From NCBI RefSeq assembly GCF_946480305.1, contig NZ_CAMLJQ010000034.1, forward strand, positions 1-49,209: a stretch of DNA of 49,209 nt. The letters are read 5' to 3'. The stretch's first letter is position 1. Each line of letters starts with the position of its first letter. Position numbers and translations under genes: made by a program. Of this stretch, positions 34,662 through 45,744 are shown piece by piece. Source of the DNA: an uncultured Caldimonas sp. (lineage in GTDB: Bacteria > Pseudomonadota > Gammaproteobacteria > Burkholderiales > Burkholderiaceae). Below the pieces are notes generated by a model that saw only the letters and a list, made by a program, of their open reading frames with translations, was not told the origin of the DNA and did no database searches.

Positions 34662-35101
34662 ACGCGCACGACCCCCTGCCTCTCGTGCTGGTCGCGGACG
34701 ACGACGCCGACGACCGCGATCTGCTGCGCTGCGCGTTCATCGACGCCGGCGTCGGCTGCCGGCTGGAGTTCGTCGAGGACGGCGAGGCGCTGCTGCGGGA
34801 CTTGCGAGCACGCTGCGCCCGGGGTGCGGCGCTGCCGGACCTGCTGATCCTCGACCTCAACATGCCGGTGCTCGACGGGCGTGCTGCCTTGCGTGGCATG
34901 CAGGCGGACCCTGTGCTGTGCAGGGTGCCCGTGGTGGTGTGCTCCACCTCTTCGTCCGACAGCGACCGCGAGGGCGCCTGTCGCGACGGCGCCAGCGCCT
35001 TCTTCACCAAGCCTGTCACGCTGCTGGAGTTCGACCGGCTGGTGCGGCACCTGGCCGGGCAGTGGCTCGGCATGCAACTGCAGGAAACCTCCACGCCATG
35101 A
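34658..35101 (+). CDS. Single-domain response regulator, Rcp1-like
   Basis: 147-residue stand-alone receiver. Acidic pocket VADDDADD near residue 13, acceptor Asp in LILDLNMPVLDG (about residue 67), switch Ser in VVCSTSSS and the conserved Lys in FFTKP. This subfamily commonly pairs with phytochrome-type or PAS histidine kinases. Both ends overlap neighbours by ATGA, so kinase, receiver and LOV protein are translationally coupled. It probably carries phosphate between the kinase and another component, as in a phosphorelay, or acts by protein contact. Confidence 0.92.
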
Positions 35102-37935
35102 AGCAGCCGATCGACGTCCTCGTGATCGAAGACGACAGCGAGGACTACCTGTTGTTCAAGGACATGGTCGACGAACTGCGGCCGCGCCGCTACCGACTGA
35201 ACCGCTGCGACAACTTCGACGACGGCGTGCAGCGCATGCGCATGGGCGGCTTCGGGCTCTACGTGGTCGACTACTACCTCGGCGCCCACACCGCGGAGGA
35301 CTTTCTCGCGCAGGCGCAGGCGAGCGGCGTGCGCACGCCCATCATCGTGCTCACCGGCCGCAGCGACGACGCGATCGACGAACAGGTGCTTGCCGGCGGC
35401 GCGGCCGACTACCTGGTCAAGGGTGAGTTGAGTGCCGATGCCATCGGGCGCAGCTTCCGCCATGCGCTTGCGCGGCAGCAGACGCTGGAGGCGCTGCTCG
35501 ATGCGCAGCGCCAGGTGGCCCGCCGCGAGCGCACGCTGAGCACGGTGCTCGCGGACGCGATCGATGCCTTGCTGGTGCTCGACGCGACAGGGCGGCTGGT
35601 GTACGAGAACGGCCAGGCCCAGCGCCTGCGCCAACTGGCTCCCGAAGCGTGGAAAGACCTCGTGGCCGATCTGCCCACTGACCACTCGCAGACGCAGGAG
35701 CGCGACCTGCCGCTGCCGCACGGCGGTGCGCGCGCGTTGGAGCTGCGCGCGTCGGCCACCGAATGGGACGGCACGCCGGCGACGATGGTGGTGGTTCGCG
35801 ACGTGACGGCACGCAAGGCGGCCGTGCGGGGGCTGCACGTCAGCCACCGCGCGATCGAGTCCAGCGTCAACGGCATCGTCATCGCCGAGGCCGCGGGCGA
35901 CGACGCGCCCATCATCTACGTCAACCCGGCCTTCGAGCAGATGACCGGCTATACGCGCGAGGAGGTGATCGGCCGCAACTGCCGCTTCCTGCAGGGCGAG
36001 GAACGCGACCAGCCGGGCATCGGGCAGTTGCGTGACGCGGTGAAGGCCCGGCGCGAGACCACCGTGGTGCTGCGCAACTACCGCAAGGACGGCACACCCT
36101 TTCACAACGAGATCCACATCGGCCTGGTGCGCGATACCGAAGGCGCCGTGACGCACTTCATCGGCATATTGGTCGACGTGACGGAACGCATGCGCTACCA
36201 GGCCGAAGCGGCCTTCCGCGCCACGCACGACGTGCTGACCGGGCTGCCCAACCGCGTGCTGCTGCAGGACCGGCTCAAGCAGGCGCTCGCGTTTTCGCGC
36301 CGGCACCATGCCGTGATCGCGGTACTGTTCATCGACCTCGATCACTTCAAGACCATCAACGACTCGCTTGGCCACGAGGCCGGCGACCGCGTGCTGCAGG
36401 ACACCGCGCGGCGCATCTCCGCCTGCCTGCGCGAGGGCGACACGGTGTGCCGCAGCGGGGGCGACGAGTTCATCGTGATGCTGCCCGACCTGGTGCAGGA
36501 GTCCGATGCGATCGGCGTGACCACGCGCATCATCTCGGTGGTGGGCGAACCTTACGAACACCAGGGCCGCCCGCTGTTCATCGGCTGCAGCGTCGGGGTC
36601 GCGCTGGCGCCGCGCGACGTGGTCGACCCTTCGTTGCTGCTACGGCAGGCCGACATCGCGATGCACGCCGCCAAGAAGGCGGGGCGCAACGGGTATTGCG
36701 TCTACAGCGACGACCTCGACCGCTCTGCCAGCGAACGGCTGGACCTGCGCAACCGCCTGCAGCAGGCGATCGGCGGCCGCGAGTTCGAGCTGCACTACCA
36801 GCCGCAGTTCGAGGTGGGCAGCGGGCGGATGTGCGGCATCGAAGCGCTGCTGCGCTGGAACGACCCCCACTTCGGGCAGATCGGGCCGTCGAGCTTCGTG
36901 CCGCTGGCCGAAGACACCGGCCAGATCGTGCAGATCGGCAACTGGGTGATCCATGAGGCCTGCCGGCGGGCGGCCGCATGGACGTCGCGCGGGCTGATCG
37001 ATTGCCCGATCGCCGTCAACGTCTCGGGCGTGCAGTTCCAGCGGCAGAACTTCGTCGAACTGGTCGCGGCGGCCCTCGGCGAGTCGGGCCTGAAGCCGCA
37101 GCTGCTGGAACTGGAACTCACCGAGTCGGTGATGATGGCGCCCAACGCCCGCACGGACGAAACCATTCGTCGGCTGCGCGAACTGGGCGTGCGCCTGTCG
37201 ATCGACGACTTCGGCACCGGGTTCTCGAGCCTGAGCTACCTGAAGCGGCTGCCGGTGGAGAAGGTCAAGATCGACCGTTCGTTCATCCGCGACATCACCC
37301 AGGACAGCGGCGACTCCTCGATCGTGCTGAGCATCATTGCGATCGCGCACCACCTCAAGCTGCGGGTCATTGCCGAGGGCGTGGAGACCGAGGCGCAGCT
37401 GAGCTACCTGCGCCGGCACCTGTGCGACGAGGTCCAGGGCTACCACCTGAGCCGTCCGCTGTCGGCGGAAGGCTTCGAGCAGTTCCTTGCCGTACCGCGC
37501 AGCGCTGCACTGCAATCGCTGTGCGCCACGGCCGAGACCGACCGGCGCACCTTGCTGCTCGTCGACGACGAGGCCAACGTGCTGCGTGCGCTCGCCCGCG
37601 CGCTGCGCCGCGACGGCTACCGCCTGCTGACCGCGTCGAGCGCCGAGGAGGCCTTCGACGTGCTGGCGCGCAACGAGGTGCAGGTGATCGTGTCGGACCA
37701 ACGCATGCCGGGCATGACGGGCACGCAGTTCCTGGGGCAGGTCAAGGACCTGTACCCGCACACGGTGCGCATGATCCTGAGCGGCTACACCGACTTGCAG
37801 ACCGTGACCGATGCGATCAACCGGGGCGCGATCTATCGCTTCCTGACCAAACCGTGGGAAGACGAGGCACTGCGCGCGCACGTGCGCGAGGCGTTCCAGC
37901 ACGGTGAGCGGCACAGGCAGGGCGCGTCGGTATGA
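35098..37935 (+). CDS. REC-PAS-LOV-GGDEF-EAL-REC signalling protein
   Basis: 945 residues with two receivers flanking a c-di-GMP module. REC1 (about 5-125, acceptor Asp58); PAS (about 142-240); LOV photosensor (about 250-362) with GRNCRFLQG, adduct-forming Cys295 and FMN contacts Asn327 and Asn337; GGDEF (375-535) with intact GGDEF 454-458 and I-site REGD; EAL (550-800) with E582-A583-L584, DDFGTGFSS, KIDRSF and AEGVET all intact; REC2 (818-935, acceptor Asp867, FLTKPWE). The usual Gln of the last LOV strand is Leu358. Both synthesis and hydrolysis of c-di-GMP look possible, set by light (or flavin redox) and phosphorylation. ATG 35098 overlaps the Rcp-like gene's stop. Confidence 0.93.
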   Translation: MKQPIDVLVIEDDSEDYLLFKDMVDELRPRRYRLNRCDNFDDGVQRMRMGGFGLYVVDYYLGAHTAEDFLAQAQASGVRTPIIVLTGRSDDAIDEQVLAGGAADYLVKGELSADAIGRSFRHALARQQTLEALLDAQRQVARRERTLSTVLADAIDALLVLDATGRLVYENGQAQRLRQLAPEAWKDLVADLPTDHSQTQERDLPLPHGGARALELRASATEWDGTPATMVVVRDVTARKAAVRGLHVSHRAIESSVNGIVIAEAAGDDAPIIYVNPAFEQMTGYTREEVIGRNCRFLQGEERDQPGIGQLRDAVKARRETTVVLRNYRKDGTPFHNEIHIGLVRDTEGAVTHFIGILVDVTERMRYQAEAAFRATHDVLTGLPNRVLLQDRLKQALAFSRRHHAVIAVLFIDLDHFKTINDSLGHEAGDRVLQDTARRISACLREGDTVCRSGGDEFIVMLPDLVQESDAIGVTTRIISVVGEPYEHQGRPLFIGCSVGVALAPRDVVDPSLLLRQADIAMHAAKKAGRNGYCVYSDDLDRSASERLDLRNRLQQAIGGREFELHYQPQFEVGSGRMCGIEALLRWNDPHFGQIGPSSFVPLAEDTGQIVQIGNWVIHEACRRAAAWTSRGLIDCPIAVNVSGVQFQRQNFVELVAAALGESGLKPQLLELELTESVMMAPNARTDETIRRLRELGVRLSIDDFGTGFSSLSYLKRLPVEKVKIDRSFIRDITQDSGDSSIVLSIIAIAHHLKLRVIAEGVETEAQLSYLRRHLCDEVQGYHLSRPLSAEGFEQFLAVPRSAALQSLCATAETDRRTLLLVDDEANVLRALARALRRDGYRLLTASSAEEAFDVLARNEVQVIVSDQRMPGMTGTQFLGQVKDLYPHTVRMILSGYTDLQTVTDAINRGAIYRFLTKPWEDEALRAHVREAFQHGERHRQGASV

Positions 37936-37959
37936 CGGGAGCAGCAGAGGGGGTGGGGT

Positions 37960-39297
37960 ATGAGCGAGAGGCTGTCCAAGCTGTCCTGGATCGAGGAGCT
38001 GTACGCGCTGAGCCAGACGGCGGCCGCCGCCACCGACCTGGACGAGGCGCTGGGGGTCATGCTCAAGCACATTGCCGAAGGCTTTGCCGCCGGTAGCGGA
38101 ACGCTGGCGCTGATGCTGGAGGCCGAGCAGGTGCTCGAGATCGTCGCCGGCACAGACCTGCCGGCCGACGCGATCGGCCAGAAGGTGCCGCTGGGGCGCG
38201 GCGTGCTGGGCCGGGTGGCGGTGGAGCGCCAGCCGGTGCTGATCAACGGGCAGCTCGATTTGTCCAAGACCTCGCGGCCCAGCAATGATTGCAAGCGCAA
38301 GATCCCCACGTCGTCGATGTGCTGGCCCTTGCAGGTCAAGGGCAAGCTGATCGGCGTGATGTCGATGAATCGCTTCGAGATGCATGCGCCCTTCGAGGAG
38401 CGCGACCTGCAGCGCGGCTCGATCATGGTCAACATGCTGGCCCTCGTGATCGAGAACCTGCGCATGCACATCGACCAGCAGCACCGCATCGAGCACCTGT
38501 CGCAGCTGAACCGGCAGCTCGAGGAAACCAACCGCCGCCTGGCCCAGACCCAGGCGCAACTGGTGCAGTCCGAGAAGATGGCCTCCATCGGCCAGCTCGC
38601 GGCCGGCGTGGCGCACGAGATCAACAACCCGATCGGCTACGTGACCTCGAACCTGTCCACGCTCGAGAGCTACGCCCGCGAGTTGCTGCAGCGCCTGCAC
38701 GACACCCACGGCCTGGACAACGCCAGCCGCGGCATCGAGGAGGACCTGCCCGCGCTCGCGGGCGAGACGCGCGAGGGGCTGGAGCGCGTGCGCTCCATCG
38801 TGCAGAACCTGCGCGACTTCTCCAGCGTCGACGTGCAGGAGCAATGGGAGCGTGCCGACGTGAACGTGTGGGTGCGCAGCGCGGTCGAGCTGGCGCAACC
38901 CGAGCTGGCTGCGGCCCAGGCACAGGTGCGGTGTGACGGCGCGCCGCTGCCGGCGGTGAACTGCCTGCCGTCGCAGTTGCAACAGATGTTCCGGCACCTG
39001 CTGGTCAACGCTGCGCAGGCCATCCGCCCCGGGGGGGAGGTCTGCGTTCGCACCGGGCAGCAGGACGGGCGGGTGTGGGTGGACGTCGAGGACGACGGCG
39101 TCGGCATGGCACCGGAGGTGCAACAGCGCATCTTCGAGCCGTTCTTCACCACACGGCCGGTGGGCAGCGGCACCGGGCTGGGGTTGTCGCTCGCGTACTC
39201 CATCGCGCAGAAGCACGGCGGCTCGATCGACGTGAAGAGCGAGCCGGGGCGGGGCAGTTGCTTCAGGGTGTGGTTGCCGGTGCAACGCGCCGGCTGA
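37960..39297 (+). CDS. GAF-domain sensor histidine kinase
   Basis: 445 residues: GAF domain (about 20-165), coiled coil (about 170-205), HisKA with His219 (GVAHEINNP) and HATPase (about 325-440, with [22 protein letters not shown] and GTGLGLS). No membrane segment. GAGGGGG lies before the ATG, 24 nt after the LOV gene. The kinase core is a near copy in pattern of the kinase at 29232-30143. The nearest receiver is REC2 of the LOV protein, which is of the same FLTKPW type as the receiver paired with that other kinase, so REC2 is its likely target. Confidence 0.92.
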   Translation: MSERLSKLSWIEELYALSQTAAAATDLDEALGVMLKHIAEGFAAGSGTLALMLEAEQVLEIVAGTDLPADAIGQKVPLGRGVLGRVAVERQPVLINGQLDLSKTSRPSNDCKRKIPTSSMCWPLQVKGKLIGVMSMNRFEMHAPFEERDLQRGSIMVNMLALVIENLRMHIDQQHRIEHLSQLNRQLEETNRRLAQTQAQLVQSEKMASIGQLAAGVAHEINNPIGYVTSNLSTLESYARELLQRLHDTHGLDNASRGIEEDLPALAGETREGLERVRSIVQNLRDFSSVDVQEQWERADVNVWVRSAVELAQPELAAAQAQVRCDGAPLPAVNCLPSQLQQMFRHLLVNAAQAIRPGGEVCVRTGQQDGRVWVDVEDDGVGMAPEVQQRIFEPFFTTRPVGSGTGLGLSLAYSIAQKHGGSIDVKSEPGRGSCFRVWLPVQRAG

Positions 39298-39312
39298 TGC
39301 GGGCGCAGGCGC

Positions 39313-39795
39313 TCAGCGGCGCTTCGAGGCGGAGGGTTCGACCGGGGAGTCGAGGTCGGTCCAGTCGGTGACCGGGGCGCTTGCGGGCATCACGGCGCCG
39401 GCGGCGGCTGCCTTCGCCACCAGGGGTTCGACGCGCTCGCGCCGGGCCACCGCCGGAAACCGCTCCAGGTGATCGAAAGGTGTTTCGACATCGCTGCCGA
39501 TGCGCCAGAACACATAGCCGATGCGCACCTGCATCTGCCGCCACAACGCGTCGCGCAGGCGCTTTTCGATCACCTTGCTGCTCAGCAGTGTCTGCGGCGA
39601 CCACTGGTTGAGCCGCACCAGCACCAGCAGAGCGGGCACCCGGCCGTCGGTGCCCCCATAGGAGCGCAGGCTCACCTCGGCCGCCCCCGCCTCCAGCCCC
39701 TGCGCGAGCAGCACCTGCTGGATCGCCTCGGTGATCTTCTCGCGGGCGAGTTCTGGGGACTGCGTGGAAGGGCTGGCGGGTTCCCGGGCAGACAT
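39313..39795 (-). CDS. Hypothetical protein
   Basis: 160 residues, not assigned to a family. The middle (about 15-105) has regular alternating structure with conserved-looking aromatic/charged residues ([28 protein letters not shown]), while the C-terminus is Ala-rich and disordered-looking. No signal peptide or membrane segment. Convergent with the GAF kinase operon (15-nt gap) and divergent from the LysR-type regulator. Codon usage matches neighbours, so it looks like a real gene. Confidence 0.7.
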   Translation of the reverse strand: MSAREPASPSTQSPELAREKITEAIQQVLLAQGLEAGAAEVSLRSYGGTDGRVPALLVLVRLNQWSPQTLLSSKVIEKRLRDALWRQMQVRIGYVFWRIGSDVETPFDHLERFPAVARRERVEPLVAKAAAAGAVMPASAPVTDWTDLDSPVEPSASKRR

Positions 39796-39960
39796 GGGCC
39801 GATGCTACTGCCGCGCACGAGGTGTGGCATGCAAGAAGCTGGCGCAGACGTCGATTCTTCTCGCTTCATGCGCTTTGCGCGCCCGCTTGTGGCGAGGGCG
39901 CGCCACCCCAAGGCAAACGCCAAGCCGCGTCGGGGTTCCACGTGGTTACACTCCGCCCTC

Positions 39961-40884
39961 GTGGAAACCAAGTGGCTTGAAGATTTCGTCAGCCTGGCCG
40001 AAACCCGCAGCTTCTCGCGGTCGGCCCAGCTGCGGCACGTGACGCAACCGGCGTTCTCGCGCCGCATCCAGGCGCTGGAAGCCTGGGTGGGCATCGACCT
40101 GGTCGACCGCTCGTCGTACCCGACCCGGCTGACACCCGCCGGCGAAACCTTCCTCGCGCAGGCGCTCGAGATCCTCGGCAACCTGCAGGCCACCCGCAAC
40201 ATGATGCGCGGGCACCGTTCCGCCGCGCAGGACATGATCGAATTCGCCGTGCCGCACACGCTCGCGTTCACCTTCTTCCCGCATTGGGTGATGGGGCTGC
40301 GCAAGAGCTTCGGCGCCGTCAAGAGCCGCTTGATCGCGTTGAACGTGCACGATGCGGTGATGCGCTTGACCGAAGGCAGCTGCGACCTGCTGATCGCCTA
40401 CCACCACGCATCGCAGCCGCTGCAGCTCAACCCCGACCGCTACGAGATGCTGAGCCTGGGCCAGGAGACGCTAGCGCCCTACGCCAAGGCCGGGGCCGAC
40501 GGCGAGCCGATGTTCCGCATTCCCGGGCGGCCGAACGAGCGCGTGCCGTTCCTGAGCTATGCGTCGGGCGCCTACCTCGGCCGTCTGGTCGACCTGATCA
40601 TCAAGCGTTCGCCGGTGCCGCTGAACCTCGATGCCATCTACGAGACCGACATGGCCGAAGGCCTGAAGGCGATGGCGCTCGAAGGGCACGGCCTGGCGTT
40701 CCTGCCCGCAAGCTCGGTCAAGAAGGAACTGCGCGCGAAACGCCTGGTGCTGGCCGCGCCTTCCGGGCCGTACGAGGTGACGATGGACGTGCGCATCTAC
40801 CGCGAGCGGCCCGAGGTGGCCAAGCATTCGCGGCATGGCGTGCAGGCCCTGTGGGACTACCTGCGCGACACGCGCCGGCCATAG
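39961..40884 (+). CDS. LysR family transcriptional regulator, HypT-like
   Basis: 307 residues with an N-terminal LysR helix-turn-helix (about 5-64, FSRSAQLRHVTQPAFSRRIQALE) and a substrate-binding effector domain (about 92-295). The opening METKWLEDFVSLAETRSFSRSA resembles E. coli HypT (YjiE), the hypochlorite-responsive regulator, and related LysR proteins. The start is GTG 39961; longer upstream readings overlap the divergent gene. Targets are unknown: the M50 protease gene follows in the same direction after 68 nt, and aspA lies beyond. The HypT assignment is by recalled N-terminal similarity only. Confidence 0.88.
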   Translation: METKWLEDFVSLAETRSFSRSAQLRHVTQPAFSRRIQALEAWVGIDLVDRSSYPTRLTPAGETFLAQALEILGNLQATRNMMRGHRSAAQDMIEFAVPHTLAFTFFPHWVMGLRKSFGAVKSRLIALNVHDAVMRLTEGSCDLLIAYHHASQPLQLNPDRYEMLSLGQETLAPYAKAGADGEPMFRIPGRPNERVPFLSYASGAYLGRLVDLIIKRSPVPLNLDAIYETDMAEGLKAMALEGHGLAFLPASSVKKELRAKRLVLAAPSGPYEVTMDVRIYRERPEVAKHSRHGVQALWDYLRDTRRP

Positions 40885-40952
40885 CGCGACGGTGGTGCGC
40901 CCTTTGCGGCGCGCTGGAGAGGGGCGGCAGGCGCCGCACAACGGGGGAGTCG

Positions 40953-43175
40953 ATGGGCTGGGGCGTATTGCTGGTCGCGGTCGTGCTGATCTTTGGTCTG
41001 GCGCCGCATGTGTCGCGCGTTCGCGCGCTCGCGTCGCTGCGGTTTCCGTCGCGCGTGGAGCGACGGCCGGCGCCGATCCGGCTGCAGGCTGCGGTCGACG
41101 ACATCCTTCAGCCGGTGGAAGCCGAACTGGCGGCACTCGGCTTCAGCTTCTCCCACGCGGTGGACCTGCGCGGGACGCCGCGCGCGTTGAGTCCCTGGCA
41201 GCCGGTGCGGGTGTACCGGCACGGCCACTACCCGTTGATCGCGCAGTTGATGGCGCCGGGCCCGGCCGAGCTGCCCAACATGCACGTGCTCATCATGCTG
41301 GCCCAGGTGCGCGAGGGGCTGATGGTTGCCACGGCCAACCTGCCGTGGAGCCTGCTGCCGCCGGACCCTCTCGTGTGCCGCGCCGCGGGCGACGCCTTTG
41401 CCACCGTGAAGGATCAATTCGACGCGCAGCTCGGCGCGATGCATTCCGAAGGGATGCCCGACTTCGTGCCCTGGGGGCAGCCGGAAGAGATCGAGGCGCG
41501 CCTGACGCAGTATGAAAGCCGCATGGCCGACGCCAGCGTGGCGCAGGGCTGGTGTCGCCCGGACGGCGAAGCCCTGGCCGTCGTGCCGAAACGCCTGCCG
41601 GCGCTCGTCGCGCGAGTGGCCGGCAACCTGCGCCGGCTGCGGTCCGTGCTGCGCCAGCTCCCTCCCGACAGTCCGATGCTGAAGGCGACCGCGCCGCTGG
41701 AGCGCAGCCTGCTCATCTTCGTGGCCGGCAAGGCAGTGCCCAAGGCGAGCCCGGCACCCGAGGTGCAGTGGCTGCTCTACGTGGGCAGCTGCCTGCTGTT
41801 CCTGGTGCTCGGCACGGCCGTGTTCGGCTGGGCGTTCGCCTGGGTGCTGCTGGTGGTCGTCGCGCTGCACGAAGCGGGGCACTACCTGGCGATGCGCGCG
41901 CTCGGCTACCGCCACACCCAGATGCTGATGCTGCCGCTCGTCGGTGGCGTGGCCTTCGGGGAGGAGGCGCGGCCCAACGCCTGGCATCGCGCGCTCGTCA
42001 GCCTCGCGGGGCCGGTGCCCGGCCTGCTGCTCGGCCTGGCGCTGTTGTGGATTGCGCCGCAGGAGCCTGCGCTGGCGCTGCTCGCGTGGGTCATGGTGTT
42101 CATCAACGCGCTCAACCTGCTGCCGTTCCAGCCGCTGGATGGCGGCCACGTGCTGGAGGCGTTGCTGCCCTGGCGCCATGCCGTCGTGCGGATCGTGCTG
42201 GAAGCCGTCGCGCTCGCCGGACTGGCGGCGTTGTGGTGGCTGCTCGACGCCGAGATCGCGCTGCTGCTCGCGGTGTTGCGCGTGTTGACCTGGCGCACGT
42301 TGTGGCGCCAGGTGCAGTTCGAGCGGCGGTATCGGCGCGCGGCGGCGCGGGCCAAGCCGCCCGACGCGAAGGCGCTCGCGAGGCTGTCGTTCCAGTTGCT
42401 CGAGCAGCTGCTGCCGCAGCGCACCTCGCTGGCCCAACGCATCCGCATGGTGGACGGCTTGATCGAACACCTGCGCTACAAGCCCATGAAGGGCGCGCGT
42501 GCGGTCGTGGTCGCTGCGGTCTATGTCGGGATCCTGGCGCTGCCGGTGCTCGCTGCACCGCAGATCGCGCACCTGATCGGCGTCACCCTGCTGAGCGACG
42601 AGGAGCGGCAGGCCCGGGCGCTCGCCGAGTCGGAGCAGCGTTTGCGACAGATGACGCTGGCACAGCTCGTCCGTGCCGTCGAGAGCCGGGCGGACGCGCC
42701 GGCGCCGGCTTCCGAGCTGGCCTTGCAGTCGCTCGCACAACGCACCGGCAACGCGCTCCCGCAGGACGTGCGCGAGCTGTACCTCACGGCCGACGGCCTG
42801 CAGACATCGGCCGGGCTGGAATGGTTTGCCGCGGCGGACGTGCGACCTCTCGGCGAGAACCGCCCGCGGCTGGCAAGTGTGCTGGCCCGGCAGCTGCAAG
42901 AGTCGCGGCCACGGCAGCCGACACGTGTCGCGATGGCATGCGCGCAAGATGCCGAGCGCGACTGCGGGCCGACGATCGACGCGATGATGCGCTGGACGCA
43001 GGTCGGCATGCTGACGGGGCGCCCGCTGCTGCTGCACCCCGAGCGGCCCGATGGCGCCTGGCGGCTGGTCCAGCTCGATGCCGAAGAGGTTCGGCTCACC
43101 CCCGTACCGCCCCTGCGTCAACTGCTCGAATCGCAGCCGCCGGGAGCCCGCGCGACGCAGCCGCAGCAACGCTGA
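40953..43175 (+). CDS. M50-type membrane metalloprotease with C-terminal SUKH-like domain
   Basis: 740 residues. N-terminal membrane anchor (about 3-20), a soluble region of about 250 residues, then a multi-pass protease core with the zinc motif HEAGH (His306, Glu307, His310) in a membrane segment and the third-ligand motif PLDGGH (Asp396), as in site-2 proteases. A further membrane segment (about 515-535) precedes a C-terminal part (about 585-700) whose opening (LAQRTGNALPQDVRELYLTADG) resembles the SMI1/KNR4 (SUKH) fold. Start ATG 40953 has GGGGGAG upstream. Substrate unknown; the domain combination is unusual. Confidence 0.8.
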   Translation: MGWGVLLVAVVLIFGLAPHVSRVRALASLRFPSRVERRPAPIRLQAAVDDILQPVEAELAALGFSFSHAVDLRGTPRALSPWQPVRVYRHGHYPLIAQLMAPGPAELPNMHVLIMLAQVREGLMVATANLPWSLLPPDPLVCRAAGDAFATVKDQFDAQLGAMHSEGMPDFVPWGQPEEIEARLTQYESRMADASVAQGWCRPDGEALAVVPKRLPALVARVAGNLRRLRSVLRQLPPDSPMLKATAPLERSLLIFVAGKAVPKASPAPEVQWLLYVGSCLLFLVLGTAVFGWAFAWVLLVVVALHEAGHYLAMRALGYRHTQMLMLPLVGGVAFGEEARPNAWHRALVSLAGPVPGLLLGLALLWIAPQEPALALLAWVMVFINALNLLPFQPLDGGHVLEALLPWRHAVVRIVLEAVALAGLAALWWLLDAEIALLLAVLRVLTWRTLWRQVQFERRYRRAAARAKPPDAKALARLSFQLLEQLLPQRTSLAQRIRMVDGLIEHLRYKPMKGARAVVVAAVYVGILALPVLAAPQIAHLIGVTLLSDEERQARALAESEQRLRQMTLAQLVRAVESRADAPAPASELALQSLAQRTGNALPQDVRELYLTADGLQTSAGLEWFAAADVRPLGENRPRLASVLARQLQESRPRQPTRVAMACAQDAERDCGPTIDAMMRWTQVGMLTGRPLLLHPERPDGAWRLVQLDAEEVRLTPVPPLRQLLESQPPGARATQPQQR

Positions 43176-43320
43176 GCACGGCGTTTTCGGGTGCCGGCAT
43201 GGTTATAGTGTTTACCCTAGTGCATCATGCGCCGGCTGCATAACGTCCCGTAGAAACAGCATTGGCATCGGACTTGCCTCAGCCCTACAGTCGCGGCCAG
43301 ATCGACTGAAGACTTCTCCG

Positions 43321-44736
<1,416 letters not shown>

Positions 44737-44760
44737 GCCTGTTGAGTGAGGGTCCTAACC

Positions 44761-45675
44761 ATGTTGTACGGTCGTTGGGTTGCGCGCGCCGCGAGCGCGT
44801 TTGCAGGTGTCTCATGCGCTGCCGCCTTGATGGCGCCCGGTGTGGCGGAAGCGGGGCCCGTGATCGAGCGCCTGCGCGAAAGCGGCAAGATCCGCATTGC
44901 GCACCGCGAGTCGTCCGTGCCGTTCTCGTATCTGAATGCCGACAAGAAGCCTGTGGGCTATGCGGTCGACCTGTGCCTGCAACTGGCCGAAGCGGTGCGC
45001 AAGAAGCTCGAACTGAAGGCGCTCGCGCCTGAGTTCGTGATGGTGACGCCCGCCAATCGCATCCAGGCCATTGCCGAAGGCAAGGCCGAGCTCGAATGCG
45101 GCTCCACCACGAACAATGCCGAGCGTCGCAAGACGGTCGCGTTCACGGTGCCCCACTACATCACAGGTGCGCGCTATGCAGTCCGCGCCGACAGCGGCAT
45201 CGACGACCTGCCGCAGTTCGAAGGCAAGAAACTCGTCTCGACCAAGGGCACGACCCCGCTGAAGGCCATCGACCAGGCCAACCGGGAACGACTCTTGCGT
45301 ATCACCATCCTCGAAGCGCCCGACCATGCGAAGGCGCTGGAGATGGTGGAGAAGGGAGAGGCCGATGGCTTTGCCATGGACGACGTGCTGCTCTACGGCC
45401 TGATCGCCGGTCGGCCCGACCCGTCCAAGCTGAAGGTGGTGGGAAAGTTCCTGACCATCGAGCCGCTGGCCATCATGCTCCCCAAGGACGACCCCGAGTT
45501 CAAGAAGATGGTTGACGACGAGATGAGGCGCCTGATCCTGAGCCGCGAGATCTATCCGGTCTACGAGCGCTGGTTCCAGCGTCCCATTCCGCCCAACAAC
45601 GCTTCGTTGAACCTTCCCATGAGTTATCTGCTCAAGGACTTCTGGAAATACCCGACTGACCAAGTGCCGTTCTGA
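44761..45675 (+). CDS. Periplasmic amino-acid-binding protein, GltI paralogue
   Basis: 304-residue SBP family 3 (PF00497) protein with a Sec signal peptide (about 1-35, ending near VAEAG). The ligand-binding pattern ELECGSTTNNAERRK and STKGTTPLKAI closely parallels GltI encoded downstream. ATG 44761 has GAGGG 8 nt upstream; GTG 44746 is an alternative. It starts 24 nt after aspA and may be co-transcribed with it. It likely delivers aspartate/glutamate or a related amino acid to the GltJKL transporter, giving that transporter a second binding protein. Confidence 0.9.
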   Translation: MLYGRWVARAASAFAGVSCAAALMAPGVAEAGPVIERLRESGKIRIAHRESSVPFSYLNADKKPVGYAVDLCLQLAEAVRKKLELKALAPEFVMVTPANRIQAIAEGKAELECGSTTNNAERRKTVAFTVPHYITGARYAVRADSGIDDLPQFEGKKLVSTKGTTPLKAIDQANRERLLRITILEAPDHAKALEMVEKGEADGFAMDDVLLYGLIAGRPDPSKLKVVGKFLTIEPLAIMLPKDDPEFKKMVDDEMRRLILSREIYPVYERWFQRPIPPNNASLNLPMSYLLKDFWKYPTDQVPF

Positions 45676-45716
45676 TGGGATGCTCTCGCTCGCTACGGTA
45701 TCGCTGATGCGGGATG

Positions 45717-45732
45717 TACGTAGTACTACGTA
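45717..45732. promoter_or_regulatory. Perfect 16-bp palindrome at the gltI promoter
   Basis: TACGTAGTACTACGTA is an uninterrupted perfect palindrome. A -10-like TAGAAT lies at 45745-45750; the 17-nt-spaced -35 position (45722-45727) falls inside the palindrome and reads AGTACT, a poor -35. This geometry fits a dimeric activator replacing the -35 contact, or a repressor blocking it. Confidence 0.6.
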
Positions 45733-45744
45733 AACGACGATCCC

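Noticed and set aside
36640..39285. 881-codon minus-strand frame opposite the LOV protein and GAF kinase
   Set aside because: Antisense shadow; the plus-strand EAL, REC and kinase motifs account for this DNA.
43201..43225. Direct TAGTG repeats upstream of aspA as an operator
   Set aside because: Only 5-bp repeats; too short to support without comparison to other aspA promoters.
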